Assembly (NCBI GenBank): GCA_020723345.1
Contig: DYJA01000047.1
Span: 1-49,072, forward strand
Length of the DNA: 49,072 nucleotides
Direction of reading: 5' to 3'
From: Candidatus Aquidulcis sp.
Lineage (GTDB): Bacteria > Chloroflexota > Anaerolineae > UBA4142
The translations under genes and the position numbers were made by a program. Numbering within the stretch: the stretch's first letter is position 1; each line of letters starts with the position of its first letter. The notes under the pieces are model-generated. The model was not told the DNA's origin and did not search any database. It saw nothing but the letters and a program-made list of their open reading frames with translations. This document shows, one piece after another, positions 25,101-33,068 of the stretch.

Positions 25101-25289
25101 GGGAGTTTCCGCGCGTCGATGGCGATCGCGGTGATCGGCGGCTTGATCACCTCGACGCTGTTGACGCTGGTGTTCGTCCCGGTCGCGTACAGCATCATGG
25201 ACAGTCTGCTAGGACGCTGGGGCGCGCGGTTTGGCGCGCCGCGGGTGGAGTCGGAAGCCAAGCCCGCGCCGGCACCGGCAGGCAAGTAA
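22188..25289 (+). CDS. RND-family efflux transporter (AcrB/HAE type), second module
   Basis: Pump of 1033 residues, paralogous to the first. Relay residues are D401 and D402 (GLVIDDAIVVREN) and K916 (GLVTKNSILLVDF). QREVSERLEEALSTLNGV and FFRDLRNTIVTVIGLPVIM match the first pump. The open frame extends back to 22143 through the palindrome, but the ATG at 22188 follows GAAAGGA and gives the usual MNIVNLSIRQPVF start. A rho-independent terminator follows at 25375-25403, closing the efflux region. Confidence 0.93.
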   Translation: MNIVNLSIRQPVFIAMLMLALIVVGFIGYSQMPVNLIPDMNIPYVLVTTVYPGASPQEVQREVSERLEEALSTLNGVKNVTSNSSENVSTIFVEYEISFSAVRAAEDVREKVAAVRGQFPTDVQDPVIQRIDPGAAPILTFAVVDQAGKMPPDELRRLVEDKLKPRLNRVSGVADINITGGLVRQIQINLNLDEMRVRRIAPQQVVAAIQTENLNLPGGRITDSGTDILVRTPGTFQRVAEIGDVIVANPRGVPVYLKDVAMVKDSFAEVVNYSRLNGKDTVAVSIIKQSGTNTVRVADDVKQELTRIKKDFPELNLTMANDQSEFVKSSVEDSITDLILGGVFAALVVLFFFRDLRNTIVTVIGLPVIMIGTFAAMNAIGLTLNMITLMALALAVGLVIDDAIVVRENIFRHMERGEMPKDAARNGTNEVSLAVMAMTFTVLSVFLPVAFTRGIIGIFFREFGLSIAFAVAISLIEAFTLAPMLSAYFFKQMKPKPGHAHDEGAAASLGWLDRIYRRILAWALRHKIVTSLIAVLVFLAIFGLSTLVEMAFMPNFDSDTFTARLQLKPGTPLAQTDALARQIETSLKELPNVEDVFASVGSTSAPEVANFTIKMHESGLLGKAEPEIRRRFANVPGLTFSFSDSFGEGGGGVTSRPILLNVRSSGSLEELDQAALMAQNAIADVPGLVDLDRTTRPGKPEMHIAVDRQRASRVGLNTATVGATVRTLVNGQTASRYRESGREADIVVRLRPEDRSRLDDILSLTIPSATGQQVPLRNVATVSSSTGPTSIRRVNRQPEVVVGSNFVGRTQGAVMEDVRARVDKLILPAGVTVAFGGEAEMMEESFSSLLFSMILSIIFVYMVLASQFGSFTQPVVLMLALPLSFIGAFLALLVTHFAFDMMAMIGLILLMGLVTKNSILLVDFANRLRDRGMSRDEALLTAGPIRLRPILMTTMALILGMLPVALGIGAGGSFRASMAIAVIGGLITSTLLTLVFVPVAYSIMDSLLGRWGARFGAPRVESEAKPAPAPAGK

Positions 25290-25345
25290 ACCAAAAGACC
25301 GTCGCTTGAAAATAGCCCATCGTGGACGACAGAGCTGAACGAAAC

Positions 25346-25403
25346 AAGGACGCTAAAGCGTCCTTCGGCTACTCAGCCCGAAGATTGATCTTCGGGCTTT
25401 TTC
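25346..25403 (+). terminator. Double hairpin with rho-independent terminator after the RND operon
   Basis: First hairpin AAGGACGCT/AGCGTCCTT (25346-25365). Second hairpin AGCCCGAAGAT/ATCTTCGGGCT (25375-25399) is followed by a T-rich run. Of the 327 bases between the RND and LacI genes (25290-25616), the rest up to about 25510 shows nothing recognisable. Confidence 0.85.
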
Positions 25404-25519
25404 TTTCAAGTCCCGTCGGAACGACTCCAAAAACACCCCCCAGGTTTTCACGTTGAAAAATGGGGCGTTCTCGCCTTTGTATGTTAATCTTGCCCCTGTT
25501 GTTGGAAATTTAGTCGATA

Positions 25520-25601
25520 TTGACAAATCGCGACTTGTGTGATAGTATAACGATACAGTAAATCGTTATACTATATTTGTGTTTCGATACACCAATATCG
25601 A
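25520..25601 (+). promoter_or_regulatory. Promoter and operators of the LacI regulator
   Basis: TTGACA (25520-25525), 17 bp, TAGTAT (25543-25548). A strong dyad with 12-bp arms TAGTATAACGAT/ATCGTTATACTA (25543-25573) covers the -10 and the start site. A weaker one, TCGATA/TATCGA, follows at 25584-25601. Both suit autorepression by the LacI protein. A GGAGGGA site precedes the ATG. Confidence 0.75.
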
Positions 25602-25616
25602 TTTCGCGGAGGGAAT

Positions 25617-26666
25617 ATGGTAGCGGAAATCACAATTCAAGATGTCGCGCGACGCGCCGGAGTCTCCCCAAGCACCGTTTCCAATTTGCTGAACGGTCGA
25701 ACCGAGCGGATGCGCCCCGAAACGCTCGAACGTGTACAGCGCGCGATCGCGCAACTCGGCTATTCGCCCAATCGCACCGCGCGCCACCTCAAGACCGGTC
25801 GCGTCGAAATGATCGGCGTCATCGTGCCGTCGGTCGCCAATCCATTTTACGGCGCGTTCGCATCGCACGTCGAGCGCGCCGCGCTGAAAGCCGGTTACCA
25901 AATTCTCCTCGGCAACAGCGAGCGCGATCCGGAACGCGAACGGCGTTACGCGGAAGAACTATGGAGTCACGGCATTCGCGGGATGATTTTTGGATCGTCG
26001 CTGCTCGCGCTCACCCACCTCGCGAATTTAGTCGAACATGGATTGAGCATCGTCGCGTTCGACCGCCAAGCGCAAGCGGCAGACGCTCTGCCGATTGACA
26101 GCGTCAGTGTGGACAACGTCCTCGCCGCGCGGCTCGCGACCGATCATCTTCTCAAACTGGGACACCGTCGGATCGGTTTTGTGACGGGTCCGCTCCGCAC
26201 CGTCAATCGCCTCAATCGTCTCGAAGGATACGAACACGCGCTGCGCGAATTCGGGATCGCGCTCGACCGCGAGCTGATATGGGAAAAATCGCTCGACCAA
26301 GGATTCGGCGATACTGAAGGTGTGGAACTGGGTCGCTGCGGCGCGCGCGAGCTGCTCGGCAAACCGAATCGTCCGACCGCGCTGATCGCGATCAACGATA
26401 TGTACGCGTTCGGCGCGTACGCGGGCGCGCGCGATCTGGGTCTGCGCGTCCCGACCGACGTTTCGGTTGTCGGCATCGACGACGGTGTGCTTGCCGAAGT
26501 CGTCGATCCGCCGCTGACGACCGTTCGACAACCGCTGTGCGAAATGACGCAAGCCGCGGTCGACATCATCATCCGGCGCATCGAAGGCAAGACGAACGGC
26601 GCGCCGCAGCACTTGACGATGAAGCCGGAGTTGATCGTCAGAAAATCAACAACCTCAAATCTCTAA
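25617..26666 (+). CDS. LacI-family transcriptional regulator
   Basis: Protein of 349 residues, a normal LacI length. The N-terminal helix-turn-helix (TIQDVARRAGVSPSTVSNLLNG), the hinge helix and a periplasmic-binding-protein-like sensor domain (IGVIVPSVANPFYGAF, SVVGIDDGVLAEVVDPPLTT) are all present. It probably senses a sugar or uronate from the locus downstream and controls it by binding dyads such as 25543-25573. The genes that follow have no comparable operator that I could find, so they may be read from this promoter. The C-terminal TTSNL and the stop are made from AATCTC-type words. Confidence 0.92.
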   Translation: MVAEITIQDVARRAGVSPSTVSNLLNGRTERMRPETLERVQRAIAQLGYSPNRTARHLKTGRVEMIGVIVPSVANPFYGAFASHVERAALKAGYQILLGNSERDPERERRYAEELWSHGIRGMIFGSSLLALTHLANLVEHGLSIVAFDRQAQAADALPIDSVSVDNVLAARLATDHLLKLGHRRIGFVTGPLRTVNRLNRLEGYEHALREFGIALDRELIWEKSLDQGFGDTEGVELGRCGARELLGKPNRPTALIAINDMYAFGAYAGARDLGLRVPTDVSVVGIDDGVLAEVVDPPLTTVRQPLCEMTQAAVDIIIRRIEGKTNGAPQHLTMKPELIVRKSTTSNL

Positions 26667-26677
26667 TCTCCAATACC
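26655..26677. repeat. Short AATCTC-type word array over the LacI stop codon
   Basis: Imperfect 7-bp units CAAATCT, CTAATCT, CCAATAC. The LacI TAA (26664-26666) is in the second unit. Too short to be certain on its own. Confidence 0.45.
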
Positions 26678-26689
26678 CCAGGAGCATCT

Positions 26690-27445
26690 ATGGAAATCAA
26701 TCTCAAAGGCAAGACCGCGCTTGTCACAGGCGGAAACATCGGCATCGGTCGCGCGATTTCGCTCACGCTCGCCCGCTGCGGCGCGGACGTCGCGATCACG
26801 TACTTTGATCACGACCAAGCCGCCGCGCAGACCATTCGCGCGATGGGATGCCACTGTCCGTACCTCCATCTCGACGCGACGAACAGCGCGGAGGTCAACC
26901 AGGTTTTCGCGCAGGTCGCGAAAGAATTTGGCGGACATGTCGACATCCTCGTCAACAACGCCGGGCATCTCGTCGGGCGCGTGCCGATCGCGGAAATGCC
27001 AGATGAATTTTGGCGCAAGGTTATCGACGTCAACATGACGACCGCGTTCTATTGTTCGCGCGCGGTGATTCCATACATGAACACCGGTTGGGGACGCATC
27101 ATCAACATGTCATCGCTCGCCGGACGCGATGGCGGCGGCGCGGGCGCGGCGGCATATTCGGCGGCAAAAGCCGGGGTCGCAGGGTTGACGCGCGCGCTGG
27201 CGAAAGAATACGCCTCAAAAGGAATCACCGTAAACGCGCTTGCGCCCGGACTGATCCTGGGTACTCCGTTCCATGCAACATTCACCAAACCCGAAGTGCA
27301 GCAGAAAATCATCGCCAGCATTCCGGTCGGACGCGCGGGGACTCCCGAAGATGTGGCAGGCGCGGCGCTGTACTTGGTTTCCGATCTGGCAAGTTTCGTG
27401 ACCGGCGAAATCATCGAGATCAACGGCGGCGTGTACTTTGCGTGA
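26690..27445 (+). CDS. Short-chain dehydrogenase/reductase (SDR)
   Basis: Classical SDR of 251 residues. NAD(P)-binding motif TGGNIGIG, NNAG, and a catalytic Ser-Tyr-Lys set (MSSLAG, AYSAAKAG). The open frame goes further upstream, but AGGAG before the ATG at 26690 fixes the start. In a uronate-degradation setting it could reduce 4-deoxy-5-keto uronate or act as a KduD-like dehydrogenase (inference). The sequence alone does not distinguish these from FabG-like enzymes. Confidence 0.87.
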   Translation: MEINLKGKTALVTGGNIGIGRAISLTLARCGADVAITYFDHDQAAAQTIRAMGCHCPYLHLDATNSAEVNQVFAQVAKEFGGHVDILVNNAGHLVGRVPIAEMPDEFWRKVIDVNMTTAFYCSRAVIPYMNTGWGRIINMSSLAGRDGGGAGAAAYSAAKAGVAGLTRALAKEYASKGITVNALAPGLILGTPFHATFTKPEVQQKIIASIPVGRAGTPEDVAGAALYLVSDLASFVTGEIIEINGGVYFA

Positions 27446-27450
27446 CGCGT

Positions 27451-27540
27451 TTGTCATTGCGAGGAGCGTTTTTCGCGACGAAGCAATCCCCAATCCGCTC
27501 GTTGGAGACTGCTTCGGCAAAGCACGCCTCGCAATGACAA
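27451..27540. repeat. TTGTCATTGCGAGG inverted-repeat element
   Basis: 90-bp element with perfect 14-bp terminal inverted repeats TTGTCATTGCGAGG. The interior includes CGCGACGAAGCAATCCCCAA (27474-27493). A second copy with the same ends and interior lies inside a gene at 44371-44484. It fills the spacer between the SDR gene and the lyase gene. No transposase is present, which fits a MITE or REP-like element moved in trans. Confidence 0.9.
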
Positions 27541-27553
27541 CCTGGTAGAACGA

Positions 27554-29689
27554 ATGACCGGCTCCCTCTTTCTCGGAAACAAAACCTTCGCCGAATGGCG
27601 CGCCGCCGCGCAAACGACGCATCGCGCGCGATTCGCGCGTTTGATCGATCAAGCCGATTCGTACCTCACGTACCTGCCGCCGGTCGAGCATCCGCGCGAG
27701 ACGATCACGTACATCGGCATGGCAAGCGCGAATCTCGCGTTCGCGTTTCGCTTGAGCGACGACGCGCGCTATCTCGACCGCGCGCGTGAATGGATCAAGA
27801 TCGCGATTGGCTATCCGCATTGGGGCAAAGCCAACCTGCCCGATCACGATCTCGACGCGGGCTGGCTCTCGTTCGGCTTGGGACTCGCGCACGCTTGGAT
27901 TGGCGACGCGCTGCCGGGCGCCGAACGCGACGCGCTCCGCGCGAAATTGCTTTTGCAAGGCACGCGCTTGTACGAGTTTGCAATTTCCAAAGAGAATTGG
28001 TGGGGACCCGCGTACTGGCAAAACCACAACTGGATTTGCTTTGCCGGGCTCGCAACCGTCGCGTACGCGCTGGAGCGCGATCATCCCGAAACCAAAGCGT
28101 GGTCGCAAAACGCGACCGAAAATTTCCGCAAGGTGTTCGAGTTGCTCCCGGAGGACGGCTCGGATTACGAAGGCGTCGTCTACTGGTGCTACGGTTTTCC
28201 ATGGCTGCTCATCGCCGCCGATTTGATTCAGCAGCAAACTGGAATTGATCTGCACTCGTCCGAATTTCTCCGCAACACGTTCTACTATCGGCTTTACGCA
28301 TCCGCGCCGAATCTCGTCGACACTGCGAATTTTGGCGATTGCCACGACCGGCGTTCCGCGCACGCGGCGATGATCTACTATCGGCTGGCGAGTGTATACC
28401 GCAACGGACACGCGCAATGGCTCGCGGAACATTTCGAACAGATCGGTGAATGGGAACGCGAACGCAAACAAGGTTTGCTGCGCCCCAGTTCCGCCGCTCA
28501 CGCGTTTCTCGAATTCCTTTGGTACGATCCGACGGTCGCGCCAACGCCGCTTGCCGATTTGCCGACCGCGCGCGTCTTTCCCGATCTCGGCTTGGTCAGC
28601 GCGCGCAGCAACTGGTCGCCCAACGCAACGTACATCGCGTTCAAGTGCGCCAAGCCGAACGGCGAAAAGGCATGGGCACTCGGTCACGCGCTCGAACGCG
28701 AACGCGGGCAAAAGATCATCAAGACCGGACACGCGCACCCGGACGAAAACTCGTTCATCCTTGCGCGCGGCAGCGACTATCTCGCAGTAGACGAAGGGTA
28801 CAGCCAGAAAAAACAATCGCGTCATCACAACACGATTCTGATGGACGGCAAGGGACAATACCACGAAGGCGTCTACAACGTCGCCGACGGACTGGGCGAG
28901 GAATGGGGCGGCAAACTCGAAGCGCATTTCGTGGGACAACGCGTCGTCTACGCGCGCGGCGAAGCGGCGCGCGCATACGATCCCGCGCTGACGCTCGAAC
29001 ATTTTACGCGGCAAATGCTGTTCGTCGGTAGCAAGTACGTTGTGATTTGCGACGATCTTGCGTCGCGCGAGCCGCGCGAGTTTACGTGGCTGTTGCAGAC
29101 AGATTCCCAATTAGGAATTGCGAATTGCGAATTGCAAATCACAGAAGGCGAAACGCGCAATTCGCAACCCTGGCACCGCCCGCCAGGGCAGGTGTTCGCA
29201 ATTCGCAATTTTGAAACGCTGTTCGGTAGCACGCGTTTACGCGTTTCCGTTTGCGAACCGCACCAAGTCGCGGTAAAAAACGTCGAGCAAGAAATCGTCG
29301 CGTATCCGTCGTCGTCGACGCCGGAATGGGTGCTGCGGCACACGCAACACACGCTGATGCTGACGCCGGAACGCACGCGCGCGACGCGTTTCGTCGTCGC
29401 GCTCAACATCGAACATCCAACTGCCGCGCCAACGCGCGTCGAGCCGGTCGTGTGTGAAACAGGCAGCGCGCTCGCGCTCGCGGACGCGGAGACGCGCATT
29501 ATCGTCGCGTTTGCGCGTGACGCACGCGGCATCAAAATCGCCGGACCTATCGAAACGGACGCGCGCTGGCTCGTCGCGAATTTTCGCGGCGACGCATTGC
29601 AACATTTCGCGGCAGGCGACGCGACGCGCGTTGTGATCGGCGGGCAAGTGCGTTTTGAATCGCAGAAACCCGTTTTCTGCGAGCGGTAA
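27554..29689 (+). CDS. Heparinase II/III-fold polysaccharide lyase, cytoplasmic
   Basis: Protein of 711 residues with an alpha/alpha-toroid domain (about 1-330) followed by an anti-parallel beta-sandwich domain of the heparinase II/III family. Likely active-site elements are N157-H158 in WQNHNW, a tyrosine in DYEGVVYWCYG (about 205-213) and H393-x-H395-P-D in GHAHPDENSF. Enzymes with this plan cleave uronate-containing chains by beta-elimination, leaving a 4,5-unsaturated uronic acid. No signal peptide, so it acts on imported oligosaccharides. About residues 521-554 come from a repeat element (29112-29213) within the beta domain. The stop TAA abuts a palindrome. Exact substrate unknown. Confidence 0.82.
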   Translation: MTGSLFLGNKTFAEWRAAAQTTHRARFARLIDQADSYLTYLPPVEHPRETITYIGMASANLAFAFRLSDDARYLDRAREWIKIAIGYPHWGKANLPDHDLDAGWLSFGLGLAHAWIGDALPGAERDALRAKLLLQGTRLYEFAISKENWWGPAYWQNHNWICFAGLATVAYALERDHPETKAWSQNATENFRKVFELLPEDGSDYEGVVYWCYGFPWLLIAADLIQQQTGIDLHSSEFLRNTFYYRLYASAPNLVDTANFGDCHDRRSAHAAMIYYRLASVYRNGHAQWLAEHFEQIGEWERERKQGLLRPSSAAHAFLEFLWYDPTVAPTPLADLPTARVFPDLGLVSARSNWSPNATYIAFKCAKPNGEKAWALGHALERERGQKIIKTGHAHPDENSFILARGSDYLAVDEGYSQKKQSRHHNTILMDGKGQYHEGVYNVADGLGEEWGGKLEAHFVGQRVVYARGEAARAYDPALTLEHFTRQMLFVGSKYVVICDDLASREPREFTWLLQTDSQLGIANCELQITEGETRNSQPWHRPPGQVFAIRNFETLFGSTRLRVSVCEPHQVAVKNVEQEIVAYPSSSTPEWVLRHTQHTLMLTPERTRATRFVVALNIEHPTAAPTRVEPVVCETGSALALADAETRIIVAFARDARGIKIAGPIETDARWLVANFRGDALQHFAAGDATRVVIGGQVRFESQKPVFCER
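29112..29213. repeat. GAATTGC heptamer element inside the lyase gene
   Basis: Left arm: three GAATTGC units and a degenerate continuation. Right arm: inverted GCAATTC units (two or more). Between them is a TGGCACCGCCCGCCAGGG hairpin. It is translated in frame without stops as about 34 residues (LGIANCELQITEGE onward). Confidence 0.85.
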
Positions 29690-29762
29690 GGGCGAAGCAT
29701 TTTTCGCATCTTGACCGAAGCATAGCGAAATTGACGGGGAGCGAAAAATGCTTCGCCCCTAC
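29687..29762. repeat. Large palindrome starting at the lyase stop codon
   Basis: Inverted arms AGGGCGAAGCATTTTTCG (29689-29706) and CGAAAAATGCTTCGCCCCT (29742-29760). The lyase stop TAA (29687-29689) is the left edge. The GTAGGGGCG ending is shared with the elements at 34429 and 40232. It occupies the leader of the GH88 gene. Confidence 0.88.
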
Positions 29763-29772
29763 AAGACGATCA

Positions 29773-30924
29773 ATGAAACAAGAATTCCAAGCCGCGCTCG
29801 AATACAGCATCAAGATCACGGAACGCAATCTCGCGACACTCGAAGATTTTCCCGAACGGTGCGAAGGCGAACGCTGGACGACGATTGATCGCAACCGCAT
29901 TCCCGCGCATTGGAACGATGGATTCTGGGTCAGCTTGTTATGGCTGGCGTTCGCGCACACCGGCGATCTCAAATTCGAGCGCGGCGCGCGCGCGTGGGCG
30001 CAGCGGCTGGCGTGGCTGAAAGACGAAACACGCACGCACGATCTCGGCTTCATCTTCTGGCTCGCGAACGTTCTCGGCGCGCGCGTGACCGGCGACGGAT
30101 CGCTGTTGCCGGACGCGCTCCAAGCCGCGAGAACGTTGACACGCCGCTACAACGCGCGCGGCGAGTACTTGCAAGCGTGGGGCTTGATTGACGGCACGCG
30201 TGAGGAACGCGGGCGCACGAACATTGACTTGATGATGAACCTCGCGCTGTTGTTCTGGGCGAGCGAACAGACCGGCGATCCGTACTGCGCGCGCGTCGCC
30301 GCGCGGCACGCGCGTACATCGCGCCTCGTCCTCGTGCGCCCTGATGATTCGACGGTACACGTCGGCGATTTCGATCCGGAGACGGGCGCGTTTTTGCGGC
30401 ACGCGACACATCAAGGGTTGAGCGCGGATTCGTGTTGGTCGCGCGGACACGCGTGGGCGCTGTACGGTTTCGCCGACACGTACCGCCGCACCGGCGACGA
30501 GGTCTTCCGCACGGTCGCGCAACGCCTCGCGGATTACGTAATACGCCATGCGCCCGCCGACTATGTTCCATTCTGGGATTACAATTCGCCGGATATCCCA
30601 AAGACCTACCGCGATTCATCGGCGGCAGCGGTGATAGCGTCGGGGCTGCTCGATTTGGTGGAGATCGAACCGGACGCGGCACGCGCGGCGCGCTGGCGCG
30701 AGTTCGCGGAAAAGATCGCGCTGTCGTTGTGGCAAAACTATTCGTCGCGCGGCACGAACATGCCGGCGATCCTGTTGCACGGGACGCGCTCGGCGGCGCA
30801 TGGGCTTGCGGATCACGCGTTGATCTACGGCGATTACTATTTCGCCGAGACGCTGACCAAGTTGCTGCGACCGGATCTTGCGGCGCGTGCATTTTCACCG
30901 CCGACGCGAAAGAACGCGAAATAG
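29773..30924 (+). CDS. Unsaturated glucuronyl/uronyl hydrolase, GH88
   Basis: Cytoplasmic enzyme of 383 residues that hydrates and removes the 4,5-unsaturated uronic acid left by polysaccharide lyases, giving a 4-deoxy-5-keto sugar. The alpha6/alpha6-barrel pattern is clear. The two aspartates matching the characterised Bacillus enzyme's D88 and D149 are D90 (THDLGF) and D152 (NIDLMMNLALLFWA). CWSRGHAWALYGFADTYR and YGDYYFAE are also typical. The open frame starts at 29731, but those residues come from the palindrome; the Met at 29773 begins the real protein and has no clear ribosome-binding site. The stop TAG is in a decamer repeat. Confidence 0.9.
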   Translation: MKQEFQAALEYSIKITERNLATLEDFPERCEGERWTTIDRNRIPAHWNDGFWVSLLWLAFAHTGDLKFERGARAWAQRLAWLKDETRTHDLGFIFWLANVLGARVTGDGSLLPDALQAARTLTRRYNARGEYLQAWGLIDGTREERGRTNIDLMMNLALLFWASEQTGDPYCARVAARHARTSRLVLVRPDDSTVHVGDFDPETGAFLRHATHQGLSADSCWSRGHAWALYGFADTYRRTGDEVFRTVAQRLADYVIRHAPADYVPFWDYNSPDIPKTYRDSSAAAVIASGLLDLVEIEPDAARAARWREFAEKIALSLWQNYSSRGTNMPAILLHGTRSAAHGLADHALIYGDYYFAETLTKLLRPDLAARAFSPPTRKNAK

Positions 30925-30979
30925 CGCGAAAGCACACGAAAGATTGGCGGCGGTCGGCGGTCATCCGTCGGCGGTCGTG
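30904..30979. repeat. Decamer array plus GGCGGTC heptamer array; carries the GH88 stop
   Basis: Four 10-bp units (ACGCGAAAGA, ACGCGAAATA, GCGCGAAAGC, ACACGAAAGA; 30904-30943) contain the GH88 TAG (30922-30924). GGCGGTC-type units follow (30949-30979) before the permease ribosome-binding site. Confidence 0.85.
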
Positions 30980-30995
30980 TTTAGGAGAGAAATTT

Positions 30996-31943
30996 ATGCT
31001 AGGACAATTGACGCGCAAGCAAACGGCGAACGCGCCGCGCCGATTGAACGGATGGATCGCGGAGGCGCTGACCGGCTATTTGTTCATCTCGCCGTGGATC
31101 ATCGGCTTTACCGTGTTCACGCTGGGACCTTTCGTCGCGTCGCTCGCGCTGAGTTTTATGGAATGGAATCTGGTCAAAGCGCCCGAGTTCATCGGCTTGG
31201 ACAACTATGTCGCGCTGGCGAGCGATCCGCTTTTCTGGCAATCGCTCAAAGTGACGACAGTGTACGCGCTCGGACGCGTGCCGTTGGGAATCATCGTCGG
31301 GCTTGCCGCCGCGCTCCTTTTGAATCAAAAAGTCAAGTTCGTCGGGCTATGGCGCGTGGTGTACTATATGCCGGTGGTCTTGCCGCCGATCGCGGTCTCG
31401 TTGTTGTGGATGTGGATTTTCAATCCGGACTACGGCATCCTCAACGGCATTTTGTGGACGCTGTTTGGGATTCACGGACCCGCGTGGCTGCAAGACGAGT
31501 TCACCGTACTGCCGTCGCTGATGATGATGGCGGTGTGGGGAATGATGGGGCGATACATGATCATCTATCTCTCCGGCTTGCAAAGCATCGCACAGGAATT
31601 GTACGAAGCGGCGAACATTGACGGCGCGAACGCCGTGCACAAATTTTTCAAGATCACGATCCCGATGATGACGCCGATCATCTTTTTCAATCTCGTGATG
31701 GGAATGATGGACTCGTTCAAACTTTTCACGCAGGCATTCGTGATGACCGGCGGCGGACCGCGCTACGCGTCGCTCTTCTACGTGTACTATTTGTATCAAC
31801 ACGCCTTTCAACGTTTCCACATGGGTTACGCGTCCGCGATGGCGTGGGTCTTTTTCCTGATCATTATGGGATTTACCTTGCTCGTGTTCCGCTCGTCGAA
31901 AGCATGGGTGTATTACGAAGGCACGCTGGCGAAAGGGAGATGA
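30996..31943 (+). CDS. Sugar ABC transporter permease, MalF/UgpA type
   Basis: Protein of 315 residues with six transmembrane helices and the EAA loop that contacts the ATPase (LYEAANIDGANAVHKFFKITIP). It forms the channel with the next gene's product to import an oligosaccharide. The frame is open upstream, but AGGAGAG before the ATG at 30996 and the usual FISPWIIGF first helix fix the start. No ATPase gene is in the locus; CUT1 importers often share an MsmK-type ATPase encoded elsewhere. Confidence 0.92.
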   Translation: MLGQLTRKQTANAPRRLNGWIAEALTGYLFISPWIIGFTVFTLGPFVASLALSFMEWNLVKAPEFIGLDNYVALASDPLFWQSLKVTTVYALGRVPLGIIVGLAAALLLNQKVKFVGLWRVVYYMPVVLPPIAVSLLWMWIFNPDYGILNGILWTLFGIHGPAWLQDEFTVLPSLMMMAVWGMMGRYMIIYLSGLQSIAQELYEAANIDGANAVHKFFKITIPMMTPIIFFNLVMGMMDSFKLFTQAFVMTGGGPRYASLFYVYYLYQHAFQRFHMGYASAMAWVFFLIIMGFTLLVFRSSKAWVYYEGTLAKGR

Positions 31944-31947
31944 CGCG

Positions 31948-32853
31948 ATGGATCGTTCAACTATAATTTTGCCCCGTACGCGCAAAGATGCTTTGCCGAA
32001 AAGACGCGCCGCGTTTTCACTATCGCGCTTGGTCGGACGCGTCCTGATCTACATTACGCTCGCCGCGATCGCGTTCGTCATTTTCATTCCGTTCGCCTGG
32101 ACGATCAGCACCGCGCTCAAAACGCCGCGCCAAGCGCTGATGTATCCGCCCGAATGGATTCCGAACCCGGTTGTCTGGGAAAACTTCATCGCCGCGTGGA
32201 CGGCGAAACCCTTCGACGTCTTCTATCGCAACAGTTTGCTCATCGCCGTGTTGAACATCATCGGGCAGACGCTGAGTTGCTCGCTCGTCGCGTACGGTTT
32301 CGCGCGGCTCCGTTTTCCCGGGCGCGACATTCTGTTTCTCGTCGTGCTCAGCACGCTGATGATTCCGTTCCAGGTGCTGATCATTCCGCGTTTCGTTTTG
32401 TTCAAGACGCTGGGCTGGCTCAACACGCTGCTCCCTTTGATCGTGCCGAATTTTTTCGGCGGCGCGTTCAACACGTTTTTGCTGCGCCAATATTTCATGA
32501 CGATCCCCACCGAACTGGACGACGCGGCGAAGATTGACGGCTGCGGGCATTGGGATATTTTCTGGCGCATCATTCTGCCGCTTTCCAAGCCCGCGCTCGG
32601 CGCGGTGATGGTCTTCGAGTTTCTCGAATCGTGGGACGATTTTCTGGGACCGCTGATCTACATCAGTTCCGAAAAGAATTACACCGTCGCGCTCGGCTTG
32701 AACGCGTTCCGCAACGATTACTTTATGGAGTGGAATTTGTTCATGGCCGCCGCCGCCGTCGCGATGGCGCTGCCGCTCGTGATCTTTTTCATCGCGCAGA
32801 AATATTTCATCGGCGGCATCGCGCTCACCGGCTCCGGCGGATTGAAACAATAG
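31948..32853 (+). CDS. Sugar ABC transporter permease, MalG/UgpE type
   Basis: Partner permease of 301 residues, starting 4 bases after the first permease ends, with six helices and an EAA-type loop (ELDDAAKIDGCGHWDIFWRIILP). It belongs to the CUT1 carbohydrate importers. The context of lyases and GH88 suggests uronate oligosaccharides as substrate (inference). A repeat of 10-bp words follows. Confidence 0.92.
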   Translation: MDRSTIILPRTRKDALPKRRAAFSLSRLVGRVLIYITLAAIAFVIFIPFAWTISTALKTPRQALMYPPEWIPNPVVWENFIAAWTAKPFDVFYRNSLLIAVLNIIGQTLSCSLVAYGFARLRFPGRDILFLVVLSTLMIPFQVLIIPRFVLFKTLGWLNTLLPLIVPNFFGGAFNTFLLRQYFMTIPTELDDAAKIDGCGHWDIFWRIILPLSKPALGAVMVFEFLESWDDFLGPLIYISSEKNYTVALGLNAFRNDYFMEWNLFMAAAAVAMALPLVIFFIAQKYFIGGIALTGSGGLKQ

Positions 32854-32890
32854 CCAAACACACTCAATAGGCATTGGCAAAAACAACTTT

Positions 32891-32962
32891 GGACACAGAT
32901 TGACACAGATTAACACAGATCAAAAAATAGAAATCAGTGTGAATCAGTGTGAATCAGTGTCC
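32891..32962. repeat. Decamer hairpin between permease and binding-protein genes
   Basis: Left arm of three 10-bp units (GGACACAGAT, TGACACAGAT, TAACACAGAT). Right arm of three inverted units (ATCAGTGTGA, ATCAGTGTGA, ATCAGTGTCC). The 215-base spacer otherwise holds two purine-rich stretches and the GAGGAGG site of the next gene. The hairpin could protect the upstream or downstream message and set the excess of binding protein. Confidence 0.88.
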
Positions 32963-33068
32963 CAAAAAGGAAAATGACAAACGAAAGGAGGCGACGAAAA
33001 ACGGAGAAAGCAAAAATACGAAATCAGTACGACCTGACCACCCAATTCTTTTCGAGGAGGATTAGAAG

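Noticed and set aside
25290-25616. Small gene or RNA in the 327-base spacer before LacI
   Set aside because: No open frame with a ribosome-binding site, and the visible structure is fully explained by a terminator, a promoter and operators.
27451-27540. Insertion sequence
   Set aside because: Only 90 bp with inverted ends and no transposase; treated as a MITE/REP-like repeat.
27215-29110. Long antisense open frame of 631 codons opposite the first lyase
   Set aside because: GC-rich codon use leaves the complement open. The frame has an Arg/Val-rich composition, no family motifs and no ribosome-binding site, while the plus-strand lyase is clear.
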